DNA of 64,000 nucleotides from Mya arenaria (GCF_026914265.1 NC_069136.1:33999368-34063367), one strand, 5' to 3'; shown: positions 47,755-60,125, numbered from the stretch's first letter. Notes: generated from the sequence alone by a model not told the origin. Numbers and translations: made by a program.

Positions 47755-49535
47755 TTATTGTATCATTTTAAACAGTTTCAATTGTCTCACGCCACCTGCA
47801 CAGTTGGTCACGGCCATTCCCGAGTCATCCCTGGAGACGGCAACGACGTACGGTAACTCCATGTCCACGTCACATGACGCCAATATGTCCCCGTCGGGCG
47901 ATATCTGGATGACGGAGTTTGTGTTCCCACTGCAAACAAATACGGATTCATCTGGGCCAGCACAGGCGCCTCTGGGTTCATGTATCCGGCCATCTTTCAC
48001 CTCCACGCTCTTTCCGGTCACGGTTTTGTATATGTAAATTGTGTGAGCATGCCTGTCAGAAAGGACACGCGTATCCCGGGATGGTATGTGGGTACATTTA
48101 CTTTCACCAGGCTTATACGTTTTTCCAGGAAACTTCACGTTGTCAAAGTCGCTCTCCTTGCCGTCCACGTCAATCATCCTGGCCGGCCGCGGGTCGTCAA
48201 TAGTGCCCACTACGAACGTTCTGTCGTTTTGAAGACAGATGGAGTCGCAGTAGGACGACGTGGTTAGCGTCTTCATCAGCTTGATCATGTTGTCACTGCC
48301 CACTGTCAGCAGGCAGATGGTTCGGATGTCTCCGGCACTGACGGTTACTGCAATATTGTTATCAGAGTAACAAGTTACGTCCCTAGGATATGTCTTAAAT
48401 TTATAAGATGTATGGAACCTCTTCAGTGTGTCACTCAAAATAAAACATTTACAGTTGAACTGATCCACAGCGACGATCCTCCCGTCCGGCAGGAAGTCGA
48501 GCCCAGTAACAAACGGCTCCCTCTGGTCGTCCCCTGTCTTCACAAGCTCCATGGTTTTCAACAGCTCCAGACTCACCGGCCTTTGTTGGTTTGTTTGTTT
48601 CTCGTCTGTTGAGCTTATTGCTGTTTTGCTTACATTGTCTCCATTTAATTGTGTTTTTGGTTCTTCTGTTTTATTTAATGAAAATAATGCGACACCAGTA
48701 GTTGTCATTTTTAAAAAGTGTTCGTCGAATTTTAATCCCAATTTATCGGTGTTATCATTCTGCAACAAAATGTTCAGTGTTTGTGATGCCTTGTCTTGTG
48801 TCCTTTTCAGAGTGTGGTTTAGAATGAATATTTCCGTTTCCGTCCCATTCTCGCGAACGCTATCTGACATTTCCAAGTGCGTGTCAAGTTCTTTCTCCAG
48901 GTTTTCAGCCGCATTTCTTCTCGTATTTAGACGTTCTGCTTCCTGTGTGTTATGGTTCCTTATTTCGCTAACAATTCGCGCATTTGCTTCCTCAATTTTC
49001 GTTAAAAAGTCTTCCTTGTATTTATCAATTTCTTTAACGATTTCTTCCACTCGCGAAACGTTGTTCAATTGATCCTCTTCGCATTTCCTTATAACATCAG
49101 AGGCAGTGAAAATGGATGCACGTATCTTATCCCTTTCATCATCTTTCACATTCTTAGCCACCTTCGCTATTTCGTGGACATTCTCGCATCTACGATGACG
49201 AGAAAAGGCACATATTTCACAGCACAAATCGTCGTGGTCTTCACAGTGAACACTCGTTTGTGTTCGCAACACTGATCCAGTCCCTTCATATCGACATCTG
49301 GCTTGACACAGGCATCATGTGCAGCAACGATGTTATGTTCATAAACGTTTGTCATGTGTATCCTGTGTACTTCACAGCAGTCATCGCATAGATATACCTT
49401 ACATGTATAACAAAACATTGAAGCAACCTCTGACCTGTCCCGCCGACGACAAGGTTCACACTTGCTCCCGATCTTTCCACCGACGGCGTCACTACTACAT
49501 TCTAGAAGTGTGTCGTCAATTCTTCCTGTAGCCAT
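47755..49535 (-). pseudogene. Second B-box / coiled-coil / propeller gene, frame broken in B-box 2
   Basis: This is a paralogue of the gene at 28674-30425. The N-terminal frame (49535 to about 49260) gives the same MATG-IDDTLLEC start, the first zinc site (CEPCRRRDRSEV, CYTCKVYLCDDCCEVH) and the start of B-box 2 (CCEHKRVF). The remainder (49272-47755) gives HCEDHDDLCCEICAFSRHRR, the coiled coil and the whole propeller to the same ...LKLFKMIQ end. Relative to the intact gene, seven bases are missing just after CGAGT near 49257, so the two halves are in different frames. The linker is also different (SSTDEKQTNQQRPVSLE). All the rest is open, so the change is either recent or a sequence error. 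An internal start could still give a protein without the first zinc site. Confidence 0.85.
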
Positions 49536-49870
49536 AGTGTTTCCCAGGTGTTTATTCCTTTTACTTTTAAAAACAGGTTTAAGTCTTCCGTATCTGTCTT
49601 TCCGCTGCTAATAAACAAATGCCAATCTACTTTCGTTTTAGTATAGGTCACTATGCACTCACCTCCAGGTAAAAAATCAATCGAAAGACATCTACTTTCG
49701 ATTTAGATATGTTCACTGTGCGGTGACGTTTCATGTACATGTACAGTGTTTACAAAGGTCCGTTTTAGATAGCTTTAGCTATCATGGATGTTAATATATG
49801 ATATGATCAATTATTTAAAGGTTCATTCTGACATATAATTTGGTCTAATTGAACATTTAAAGGGTGTGTA
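49536..49870 (-). promoter_or_regulatory. Conserved 5' flank of the second B-box gene
   Basis: This is the counterpart of 30426-30745. It shares the CTGTCTTTCCGCTG, CACTATGCACTCAC-TCCAGGTAAA and TGACGTTTCATG words; similarity ends near 49870. Confidence 0.5.
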
Positions 49871-50385
49871 AAAATTGTTGTATAAATTTGAAAGTTTGGA
49901 AGCCGTAGTAGGAAAAGGAATGTAAATCTTTATGATTTAAGTATTAACGCAAGTCAAATTTGTTATCGTGAATTCTGCATGATGTCGCGACCATGATCTA
50001 TACTTAACGTCCCCATAAACGATATTCTATTCTTAGCAATACGGGAATTACCTATAAAATACCAACAACATATATATATGAGCAAAGTATATCAATATTT
50101 TTTCTGGGAAGCTGTTGCTCAACTTTGACAAATATATCAAAACTGGTAAAAATCATGTCACTGTTTTATCAAACTCTTAAGCAGGGGCGGCTCCACGTTT
50201 TGACGCTCAAGAGGGGTAGGGGATTGTTGGTGTGATTGATGCATAATTTCTGTACTTATTGACATGAAATATTCTCTTGACTGTCGCGGAACGGTTGCAA
50301 CCCTCACCCCCTGCCGATTCCGATAAAGCTTGTGGCATTTCAATAGCACTCAAAAAGAACAAAATAACATTAACATCGCTTCACT
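49871..50385. other. Spacer with a possible transposon end
   Basis: No gene is seen. GCAGGGGCGGCTCCACG at about 50182-50198 resembles the start of hAT-type elements of the CAGGGGCGG class, but no partner end was found. Confidence 0.35.
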
Positions 50386-50722
50386 ATCGAGTCACGGCTG
50401 GGAATCTCACACCAATTAAAAGCTTTGTCATCACTACCGAATCACGCCTGGTATTCGCACTCAAGGAGTACTCAACACATTCAATGTTAACTTATAACTA
50501 TCGAATCACGCTTCGGATTCTCACTGTAGGAAAATACAAAACATTGAAAGCTAACTAAACATTTTCTAGACACGCCTCCGAATCTCACTCCAGCAACAAA
50601 TTAAACATTAAGGCTACATGTAACTAAATATTATCGAGTAATGCCTTGGAATTTGCCTCCAAGAACACTTCAAGAGGTTAAAGCCATCTCATAATTATTA
50701 ATCACGCCTGTAAATCGTGCCT
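50386..50722. repeat. Degenerate tandem repeat of about 50-70 bp
   Basis: Six units carry the word TATCGAATCACGCCT-G-ATTCTCAC at about 50386, 50437, 50499, 50567, 50634 and 50698. It leads towards the 25-bp array. Confidence 0.75.
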
Positions 50723-50879
50723 CACAATATGTTTATATATATAAAGGTTTATGTTTGGGAAATTTCACCTAAAGAAAGTAACAAGATTACAATGTAAACT
50801 GAAGGCAATAGCAATAACCCTGCTAAAAGCTCCATAGTCAAGGCCAGAAAACGATCAAAATATTGTGAAACAACATTCA

Positions 50880-53800
50880 AAACAACACAATCATGCAGTT
50901 ATACCACATACAAAACAGAACAGTCATACCACATGCAAAACATCCCAGTCATACCACAAAAAAACAGCACAGTCATACCACATACAAACAGCACAGTCAT
51001 GCCACATACAAAACACCACAGTCAGGCCACATACAAAACACCACAGTCATACCACAAACAAAACACCACGGTCATACCACATACAAAACAAGACAGTCGT
51101 ACCACATACAAAAGAGTACAGTAATGCCACATACAAAACAACACAGTCATACCACATACAAAACAAGACAGTCATACCACATACAAAACAGTACAGTCAT
51201 GCCACATACAAAACAGTACAGTAATGCCACATACAAAACAAGACCGTAATGCCACATACAAAACACGACAGTCTTGCCACATACAAAACAAAACAGTCAT
51301 GCCACATACAAAATAGTAGAGTAATGCCACATAACAAACAGTACAGTCATGCCACATACAAAACAGTACAGACATTCAACATACAAAACAGTACAGTAAT
51401 TGTACATACAAAACAAGACAATCATGCCACATACATAACAGTAAATTCGTGCCACATACAAATAGAACAGTCATGCCACATACAAAACAGTATAGTCATG
51501 CCACATACAAAACAGAACAGTCATGCCACATACAAAACAGTACAGTCATGCCACATACAAAACAAAACAGTCATGACACATACAAAACAGAACAGTCATG
51601 ACACATACAAAACAGTACAGTCATGCCACATACAAAACAAAACAGTCATGCCACATACAAAACAGTACAGTCATGCCACATACAAAACAGTACATTTATG
51701 CCACATACAAAACTGTACAGTCAGGACACATACAAAACAAGACAGTCATGGCCACATACAAAACAGTACAGTAATGCCTCATACAAAACTGTACAGTCAT
51801 GCCACATACAAAACAAGACAGTCATGCCACATACAAAACAGTACAGTCATGCCACATACAAAACAGTACAGTCATGCCACATACAATACAAGACAGTCAT
51901 GTCACATACAAAACAGTACAGCCATGCCACACACAAAACAGTACAGTCATGCCACATACAAAACGGTACAGTCATGCTACATACAAAACAGAACAGTCAT
52001 GCCACATACAAAACAGTACAGTCATGCCACATACAAAACAGCACAGACATGCCACACATAAAACAGCTTAGTCATGCCACATACAAAACAAGACAATCAT
52101 GAAACATACAAAACACCACTGCCAAATAACATACAAAGCAGCACAGTCATGCCACATAAAAACAGTACAGTCATACCACATACAAAACGATACAGTCATT
52201 CGACTTTCAAAACAAAACAACCATACCACATACAAAACAGTACAGTCATGCCACATACAAAATAAGACAGTCATGAAACATACAAAACACCACTGCCAAA
52301 TAACATACAAAGCAACACAGTCATGCCACATACAAAACAGTACAGTCATACCACATACAAAACGATGCAGTCATTCGGCATTCAAAACAACACAACCATA
52401 CCACGTATAAAATAGCTCAGTCATACCTTATTCAAAACACCACAGTCAGGCCACATACAAAACATCTCAGTCTTACCACATACAAAACAGTACAGTCATG
52501 CCACATACAAAACAGCACTTTCATGCCAGACATAAAACAGCTCGGTCATGCCACATAAAAAACAGCTCAGCCATGCAACATACAAAACACCACAGTCATG
52601 ACACATACAAAACAGTACAGTCATTCCACATACAAAACAAGACAGTAATGCCACATACAAAACAAGACAGCCAGGACACATGCAAAACAAGACAGTAATG
52701 CCACATACAAAACAGTACAGTCATGCCACATACAATACAGTAGTCATGTAACATACAAAATACCACAGTCATACCACATACAAAACAAGACAGTCATACC
52801 ACATACAAAAACACAGTAACGCCACCTGCAAAACGAGACAGTCATGCCACATACAAAACAAAACAGTTATGCCACATACAAAACAGTACAGTCATGCCAC
52901 ATACAAAAACAACATAGACATACCATACAAAACAAGACAGTCATGCCACATACAAAACAGTACAGTCATGCCACATACAAAACAGTACAGTCATGCCACA
53001 TACAAAACAAGACAGTCATGCCACATACAAAACAGCACAGTCATGCGACATACAAAACAGTACAGTCATGTCACATACAAAACACCACAGTCATGCCACA
53101 TACAAAACAGTACAGTCATGCCACATTCAAAACGGCAAAATACAAAACAGATTAGATGTGGCACGAATAAAACAGCTCAGTCATGCCACATACAAAAACA
53201 ACAGAGACATACAATACAAAACAATACAGTCATGCCACATGCAAAACAGTACAGTCATGCCACATACAAAACAGTATAGTCATGCCACATACAAAGCAGA
53301 ACAGTCTTGCAATATACAAAACAGTACAGTCATACCACATACAAAACAGTACAGTCATGCCACATACAAAACAAGGCGGTCATGCCACATACATAACACC
53401 ACAGTCATGCCACATACAAACAGCTCAGTCATGCCACATACAAAACACCACAATCATGCCACATACAAAACACCACAGTCATGCCACATACAAAACGGCA
53501 CAGTCATACAAAATACAAAACAGATCAGATATGGCACGAATAAAACAGCTCAGTCATGCCACATACAAAAACAACAGAGAGATGCCATACACAAATTAAC
53601 ATAGTCATGCCACATAGGTGAAACATTGTTATACCACATACAAAACAGCACAGTCATGCCACATACAAAACAGGACAGTCATACAAAATACGAAACAACA
53701 CAGTCATGCCACATAAAAAACAACACAGTCATGCCACATACAAAACAACACAGTCATGCCAACTGCAAAATAAAACAGTCATGCCTCAATCTAAACATTA

Positions 53801-54595
53801 TAGTCATGCCTAAAACAAAACATCACAATAATACCAGATTCAAAACAACATAGCCATGTCAAAAAAAAACCACACAGTCATATCACATACAAAGCAACAA
53901 AGTAAAACCACATGCAAAAAAATACAGTCATGCCACATACAAAACAACACTGTCATGTCACATACAAAACAACTCATTTGTGCCAAATACAAAACAAAAG
54001 AGTCGTATCACATACAAAACAACAGTTTCATATCATTTACAAAACAACATAGTCATATCACATAAAAAATAACACAGTCATGCATCAAACAAAAAAACAG
54101 AGTCATGCCACATACAAACAACATAGTCGTCCCGCATACATAACAACATTGTCATACCACATGCAAAACAACACAGTCATGCCACATACAATACAGCACA
54201 GTAAACAGAGTCAAGCCACATACAAAAGAACAGAGTTTCATCACATTCAAAACGATATAGTTATGCCACTTACAAAACAACAGAGTCATACCACATTCAA
54301 TATAAGAGGGTCATACCACAAACAAAACAACATAGTCATGTCACATACAAAACAACATAGTCATGCCACAAACAAAACAATACAGTCATATCACATACAA
54401 AACAACACAGTCATGCAACATACAAAACAACATACATGTATTTATATCACATACAAAATAATACAGTCATGCATCATACAAAACAACATAGTAATACCAC
54501 ATTTAAAACAACACAGGCATGCCTCATAGAAACAACATAGTCATGTCACATACATAACAACATTGTCATACCACATACAAAACAACACAGTCTTG
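50880..54595. repeat. 25-bp minisatellite, copy 2 (3.7 kb)
   Basis: About 145 units carry ACATACAAAACAGTACAGTC followed by ATGCC. Left and right edges use ACACAGTCATACC and CAACACAGTC forms, as in copy 1; the centre uses the GTACAGTC form. Local duplications of longer blocks are visible, for example the AACACCACTGCCAAATAACA word at about 52107 and 52287, 180 bases apart, and an AAAACAACA-AGA-CATACAATAC-type word near 52907, 53195 and 53565. Long open frames on both strands are by-products of the period and base composition. Confidence 0.96.
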
Positions 54596-54842
54596 TATAG
54601 ATACGCGTACACGTCATCTTGTACCTACCCGTATTAATACGCGTGCACGTCATCTTGTACCTACACGTATAGATACGTGTACACGTCATTTAGTACCTAC
54701 ACGTATAAATACGCCCACACGTCATCTTGTACGCCATGTTGTACCTTCACGTATAAATACGCCTACACGTCATCATGTACCTACACGTTAAAATGCCCGT
54801 TTTAGCCATCTTTTACCTACACGTATAAATACGCCTACACTT
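54596..54842. repeat. 36-bp tandem repeat
   Basis: About seven units carry TACACGTCATCTTGTACCTA followed by CACGTATAAATACGCC. The array joins the 25-bp array on the left and the last relic exon of pseudogene copy 2 on the right. Confidence 0.88.
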
Positions 54843-54969
54843 TATTTTCCTCAACTTCTTTAAAAAAAATAGTTAATTCTCACTGGTAAAGTAATGTATT
54901 TCATTGACAAAAGGATGCGAACCTCGACACGTATGTCATAGCCGTAAACGCTCTCTCTGAACACGTCTA

Positions 54970-56390
54970 TGCTAACGATGGGTACTTGAGGAGGCCGCCA
55001 ATCGCATGGCTGACAAAACATTTTTTATTTCATGTTAATTTTTTTATGGAGACCGTTCGTACGTGCAAATGTCACATTACTGGCTCTGTTTCATATTTTA
55101 GGGTGTTTTCTTTGCTTTGTTTTTTTTGAATATTTTCAGAAGGTTACCGGTCGTACCGTTCAATAACTAATATGCGGGCGAATATGAACATTTCAATAAT
55201 GCACGTTACTTATTGCTCAATAAGCTTGTAAATAGCACTAAACAGTTACTACGTTCACCCCTCATCATTGTCGTTATACATAACTCTTCGTGTGTATCAT
55301 TTTACAATAACTCACAATGAGGCTACAATAAAGATAGTTAATGTATCATAAATATAAGATCTTTTGGAGGCACTTTTGAGGTGCAGTTTTGGATATTATT
55401 ACTCCATTAATAAGCTACTTCTCAACTATCATCAACAACTATCTAATTGGGGCTTGGTGACCAAATGTTATTTCGGTATCAAATAAAAAGTATTTGTTTG
55501 CTGATTTATTGATATATTTTATAAATGTCCAAAAATACATTATACGATATGTAAATACAGTTTGGTGTATCTGCATCTTATTCTAAATCAAACCCGATGA
55601 GAAATGGCATGTTTTTTAATCGTTCAAGGCCAAAAAAGCTTCTTTTTTAATTTATTTGTTCATGTATATTTGAATATTTTTTCCAAATGAAACCCTTTCA
55701 AATTTTACCAAAATAGTATGGGTGTCACAAGGCCTCCAACATCCACAAAAGTACTGTGTATTGTTCGCAAATAACTCATCTACAGTACTCATGCTTCAAA
55801 CAGGATGACAATGCCATTGGATGGAGGTCAATTGTTACCGCATCATAAGCGATTTCGGCACTTAAAAGAGCCTTATCTAAGGCTTCGATTCAGTTGGCCA
55901 GTTGATGTGAAACCTATGTCAACTGTATATGTAAGAATTCTTTGTGAGTGTATGAGCCCTTCTATTAATAGAAATGTCCACAGCAATACGTAAAAATACG
56001 CTCAATCGCTAAGTTTAGTTTAGTTTAGTTTATAGTTATTTTTATTAGCTCGATTGTAACGAAATCTGATAGCTTAAAAAGCCATTTTAGAGTTCGTTTC
56101 CTTGGCAGAACCAGTACTCTGTTCAGAACAATGATTACATTTGGATGCAGCGATATCTACTGCCCTGGTATCGTTCAGAGCTCAAACATTAAGTACATGT
56201 GCAAACAGTACTATATAAAGTATCGAATATGTTAATTGTCGCTGTAAAGCAAACATAAGCGTTACCCACAAACTGGTCATTGAATGCTGTATGTTGCATT
56301 GTAGTAAGAAATAAATTAATGCGGTTTTTGAATACATGGAATACATGGAATATGTGTATATTTTGCTCAATTTACTTAAAGCTGCTTGTC
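54970..56390. other. Stretch between two relic exons, nothing recognised
   Basis: AT-rich. A short AGTTTAGTTTAGTTT run lies at 56012-56030. No exon of the dehydrogenase-like gene could be identified here. Confidence 0.5.
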
Positions 56391-56926
56391 GTGCACGTTG
56401 CATGCTATCTAGATAGACGCTGGCCTCTGCGCACTGTGAGCCATGTCGATGTCGTGGATACCAGGGTCCGCCAATATGATGCAGCCGGTGCTGTCTGAAA
56501 ACGAAATGTCGGTCACTTACCAAGAAGACTTTGTAACAATTATATAAGTTGCATGGGTTCTTAAGTTCAGGATTAATCATGATAACATCACACTTTTGTA
56601 CAGTTGACCAGATTGCATTTTGCTCGTAGATTAATGTATTAAAACAATATAAAGACTAGATGATTACACTTGCCCTGAGATACATTGTTTTAGTCTATGC
56701 CCTTTTACCATGCTTTTGGCACGAATCGCTCACTACTCCAACAGAGCTCTGGTTGTTATTTCAGGATAAACAATTATTAGCTTTTCAACCCCTGTTGAAC
56801 ATCTATATGTTGTATCAAAATATCATATGAATCATTCGCGGACACTTTTTAATTTTCCCTAATTCGAGTAATAAGTGTTCAATGTAAAACAGTTTTTTTT
56901 TAACATGGATCATCAATTGTTTCGAT

Positions 56927-57035
56927 CGGTCTAGTAGAGGAGGATACATTCCTTTCATCCACGAGGTCATGGGTTTGATCCCAACCAGCGTAAAGTAAGC
57001 TTCGCCTCTCGAAATTGACACCAGTTCTGGTTTCT
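56927..57035 (+). mobile_element. tRNA-derived SINE
   Basis: A box TCGGTCTAGTAGAGGAGG and B box GGGTTTGATCCCAACC lie at tRNA spacing. The body following the B box includes GACACCAGTTCTGGTTTCTA. It lies in the intron between pseudogene exons 57109-57236 and 56494. Confidence 0.6.
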
Positions 57036-57483
57036 ACACAGTATAAGTACTCAATTTATTCATATCATATCTTAAACCTCGAACATGAACCGACAATAAA
57101 GCACTCACCAGCGGATTTGAGAAACTCGTACGACGGCTTGGGCGAGTCTCTGGTCGTGGTCTTGATGGCCTGTAATTTCCGAAAGGTTCCATTGTCGATA
57201 GCAGACTTCACGTCTCGATACGAATCGTCAAAACGTCTGTAAAATGTTAAAAGTACATTGTATATCGTTTGAGAGTGTCTGAATATTAGCATCTGATATT
57301 TAATGTTTTTTTCTAGATACTATGACAATCGAACACAGTGAGTCGGGAGGTCGTGGGAGCCATCAGGAAAACAAAGAGCAAGATATTTCCGAGGAAATGC
57401 TTTTAATATTGTACTGCTATTTTAGTGCTTAAGATATATCCCAAAAAGCAAAAAGATGTGTCAAAAGCTTGTGCCCCTAAGTT

Positions 57484-57520
57484 ACGGACACTTTAATGTC
57501 AAATCCTGGATCCGCCACTG
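57484..57520. mobile_element. hAT-type terminal fragment
   Basis: AATCCTGGATCCGCCACTG ends at 57520 and matches the end at 13206 in orientation and flanking word. The partner end was not found. Confidence 0.35.
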
Positions 57521-57994
57521 TATTTTGCGGAATGTATGTACATATACCTGTGTTCCCGCGTGTAATTGAAGATCGGGTACCCGATTCCAAAATATTTGCA
57601 CATTTCTTTTACAAGAAATACCCACTGTAAATGCCATTGTTAAATTCCATAAAAAGAAATGTACATAGCCAATGAATTCCTAAGAATAATAATGTTTACT
57701 CAAGCAGTTTAACTGTACGCTGATTTGCGAATCACCCAAATCACCTAGTAAATCCTGTGAGGAAAGTCCTTCTGGTGCTTTCTGCCATCTCGTAACACAG
57801 CCGAATGTCGGACACAGACTCGCCCGCTGGTTTTTCCGTAAATACGTCCTTGCCTGAATATAAAGGTGTTTTTCTACTTGTGTTCTGCTGCATATCATAT
57901 AACTGGTTAGTTTAACATATATAATGAAATTGTCCTATTAAGTAAGCGGTATAGACCTAACATAGAAAATAGAGCTACGTTAAAAATAAACATA

Positions 57995-58600
57995 AGTATT
58001 CTATGCGGTTTGAACGAAATATACAGTATGTGCTGCAGTATGTACGGAATAAACAAGAGTATGCTCTGCGGTTTGTACGAAATAGACAGTATGTGCTGCA
58101 GTATGTACGGAATAAACAAGAGTATGCTCTGCGGTTTGTACGAAATAGACAGTATGTGCTGCAGTATGTACGGAATAAACAAGAGTATGCTCTGCGGTTT
58201 GTACAAAATAGACAGTATGTCCTGCAGTATGTACGGAATAAACAAAACTATGCTCTGCGGTTTGTTCGAAATAGACAGTATGTCCTGGGAGTTGTACGAA
58301 GTAAACAGTATCCGATGCGGTTTGTACAAAGTAAAAAGGTATATCATGCAGTTAGTACCATATAAACAGTAAATGCCCAGATACTCGTACGAAAGGAAAC
58401 AGTATATGCCCTGATGCTCGTACGAATTAAACAGTATATGCCTTGATGCTTGTACGAGATAAACGGTATATGCCCTGAAGCTTTTTGGAAATAAAAAGAA
58501 AATGCCCCGAGGTTGGTACGAAATAAACAGTATATGCTCTGAGGTTCGTAAGAAATAAACAGTAAATGCCCTGAGTTTCGTACCAAATAAACACTAAGTT
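57995..58600. repeat. 31-bp tandem repeat with 63-bp higher-order unit
   Basis: About 19 subunits of about 31 bases carry ATGCTCTGCGGTTTGTACGA or GTGCTGCAGTATGTACGGAA, then AATA-ACA. In 58010-58260 two subunit types alternate and give a clean 63-base period, so frames stay open on both strands. It occupies the intron between pseudogene exons 57853 and 58670. Confidence 0.92.
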
Positions 58601-58740
58601 GTGCAGATGAATTAGCTATTGGTATAACTGTCGTTAATATAAAATACTTTTCCAAAGCATGAAGTTTACCGTTTTTGAGACTCTGGACAATGCACTCTGT
58701 ATGTGTCCTGTTTAGTGACACGACCACAACGGCGTCCAGG

Positions 58741-59160
58741 CTGCAGGGAATGTACGAAAACAATTGAATTATAAGGTTTAATTCAAAACGTACTTGTTTT
58801 AAAAACTAGAAACACGGGTTTGTACTTAAATCTCGTCCAGTACAACTATGATGTATAGGGCCTTCGGGTACACCAAACCTCCTTTACGATTAGAAGATTG
58901 CTTGATAATAGATTCGGTTTAATATCCCTTTACCTGTCATGTCGGAAGAGTGGGAAGATCCAACATAGGCAGAACTCGTCCTTCGCCCCATGTGCCCCCA
59001 AATAAATTAAACAAATCTTAAGGCAGAAAGATAACTCATTTGACATTTTATTCGTCAAAAGCCTGTATGGACGCCCAACACATCAACAACATAAGATGTA
59101 GAACTGGTCAATTAAATTCGTTATCGACATTCATACTAAAGTGATCTAAGTCGGAAATAA
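58741..59160. other. Spacer right of the dehydrogenase-like relic
   Basis: The missing first exon was looked for and not found. A short stretch (58965-58990, CAGAACTCGTCCTTCGCCCC) matches a word in the 127-bp duplication that follows. Confidence 0.45.
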
Positions 59161-59164
59161 TATA

Positions 59165-59420
59165 ATAATTGAAAGGTCACTCTACCTGTTATCCGACAGT
59201 AGTCTGTCCCTCTCCATGGAGGAGAAAAAGGGAGTGTTTCCTTCGAGGTAGAACTCGTCCTTTACTTTCTGATCCGGAAGATAATGATTTTACCATGGAT
59301 AAGTCATTCTACCTTTTATCCGACAAAAGTCTGTCCCTTTCGAAGAAGGGAAGAAGGGAGTGTTTCATTGGAGGTAGAAATCATCCTTAACTTCCTGATC
59401 CGGAAGATATTGATTTTACC
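59165..59420. repeat. 127-bp tandem duplication
   Basis: Two units share TCTACCT-TTATCCGACA, AGTCTGTCCCT, GGGAGTGTTTC and CTGATCCGGAAGATA-TGATTTTACCAT. Confidence 0.88.
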
Positions 59421-60125
59421 ATAGATAAAAGGGGGAGGACGTAATTTCGTTTATGGCAAACATTAAGTGAGAAAAATGTTTCATGGCAAACAAAATGGCC
59501 TGGTGAGTTGACCTTTTTATCATTTAGAAAAATTAATGCGTCCAGTGTGTGTGGAAAAACATATTCTTCAATCGACATCTTAGTTTGGTATCATAACTTT
59601 AAAGATAAAAAAGTAATTGAACAGATTTTGCTCAGGAGGCAATGTTTACAAATAAATGTGTTGAAATTTATCCCGATTTTTTCGTACTTTCTCGGCAAAT
59701 ATGGCATATCTCTGCATGTTGTTTTCCTATCTTCCAAACGTCATGGTTATTTCTCGACTGAACACGTTTCCTGACCAATTTTTTGTACCTTAACCCCCAA
59801 TTCGTTTAGTGCAAGCATATTACTCACATTTTGGTGACAATGCAAACAACCTTCTGCATCATTTCAGTGTGTCCAACTGTTCATAATGTGCTGTAAAATT
59901 AACTACATACCTCTGACTAACTACAATTGTATGTGTTTACGAGGCCAACCTCGTTTCCGAAAAACACCATTCGCTCGGGTCGGGATCAACGTATCTTCCA
60001 CAAGCACGCCATGGAATATACTTAAAATCTTGGGCAACTTACAATAAAATACTTCATGTCTATTCCGTATACCCAATCAATATTTTTATTACGTTGTTAA
60101 TTATTCTACAACATTTAAAATTCCT
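59421..60125. other. Spacer, nothing recognised
   Basis: No gene or repeat structure is apparent. Confidence 0.55.

Larger units (their letters stand above)
54905..58740 (-). pseudogene. Inositol-dehydrogenase-like (Gfo/Idh/MocA) pseudogene, copy 2
   Basis: Relic exons on the - strand with matching phase are 58740-58670 (LDAVVVVSLNRTHTECIVQS, the end of the NAD-binding fold), 57853-57745 (GKDVFTEKPAGESVSDIRLC, with the family's EKP motif) and 57236-57109 (RRFDDSYRDVKSAIDNG, ending RDSPKPSYEFLKSAG). An exon from 56494 reads STGCIILADPGIHDIDM, and 54965-54905 reads VFRESVYGYDIRVEVRI. All junctions up to 56494 have AG/GT borders and a continuous frame. The 56.4-kb exon has lost a few codons after HDIDM and has a TAG stop soon after, and the stretch between it and 54.96 kb holds no recognisable exon. 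The first exon, with the nucleotide-binding Gly motif, was not found to the right of 58740. Copy 2 is thus better kept than copy 1, but incomplete. Confidence 0.8.

Noticed and set aside
47804-49531. Several + strand frames across the second B-box gene
   Set aside because: Antisense shadows of the paralogue.
50865-54529. Many long open frames in the 3.7-kb array, both strands
   Set aside because: By-products of the repeat unit; no evidence of a protein.
58344-58763. 139-residue - strand frame as a whole gene
   Set aside because: Only its first part (58670-58740) is a real exon relic; the rest is intron and 31-bp array.
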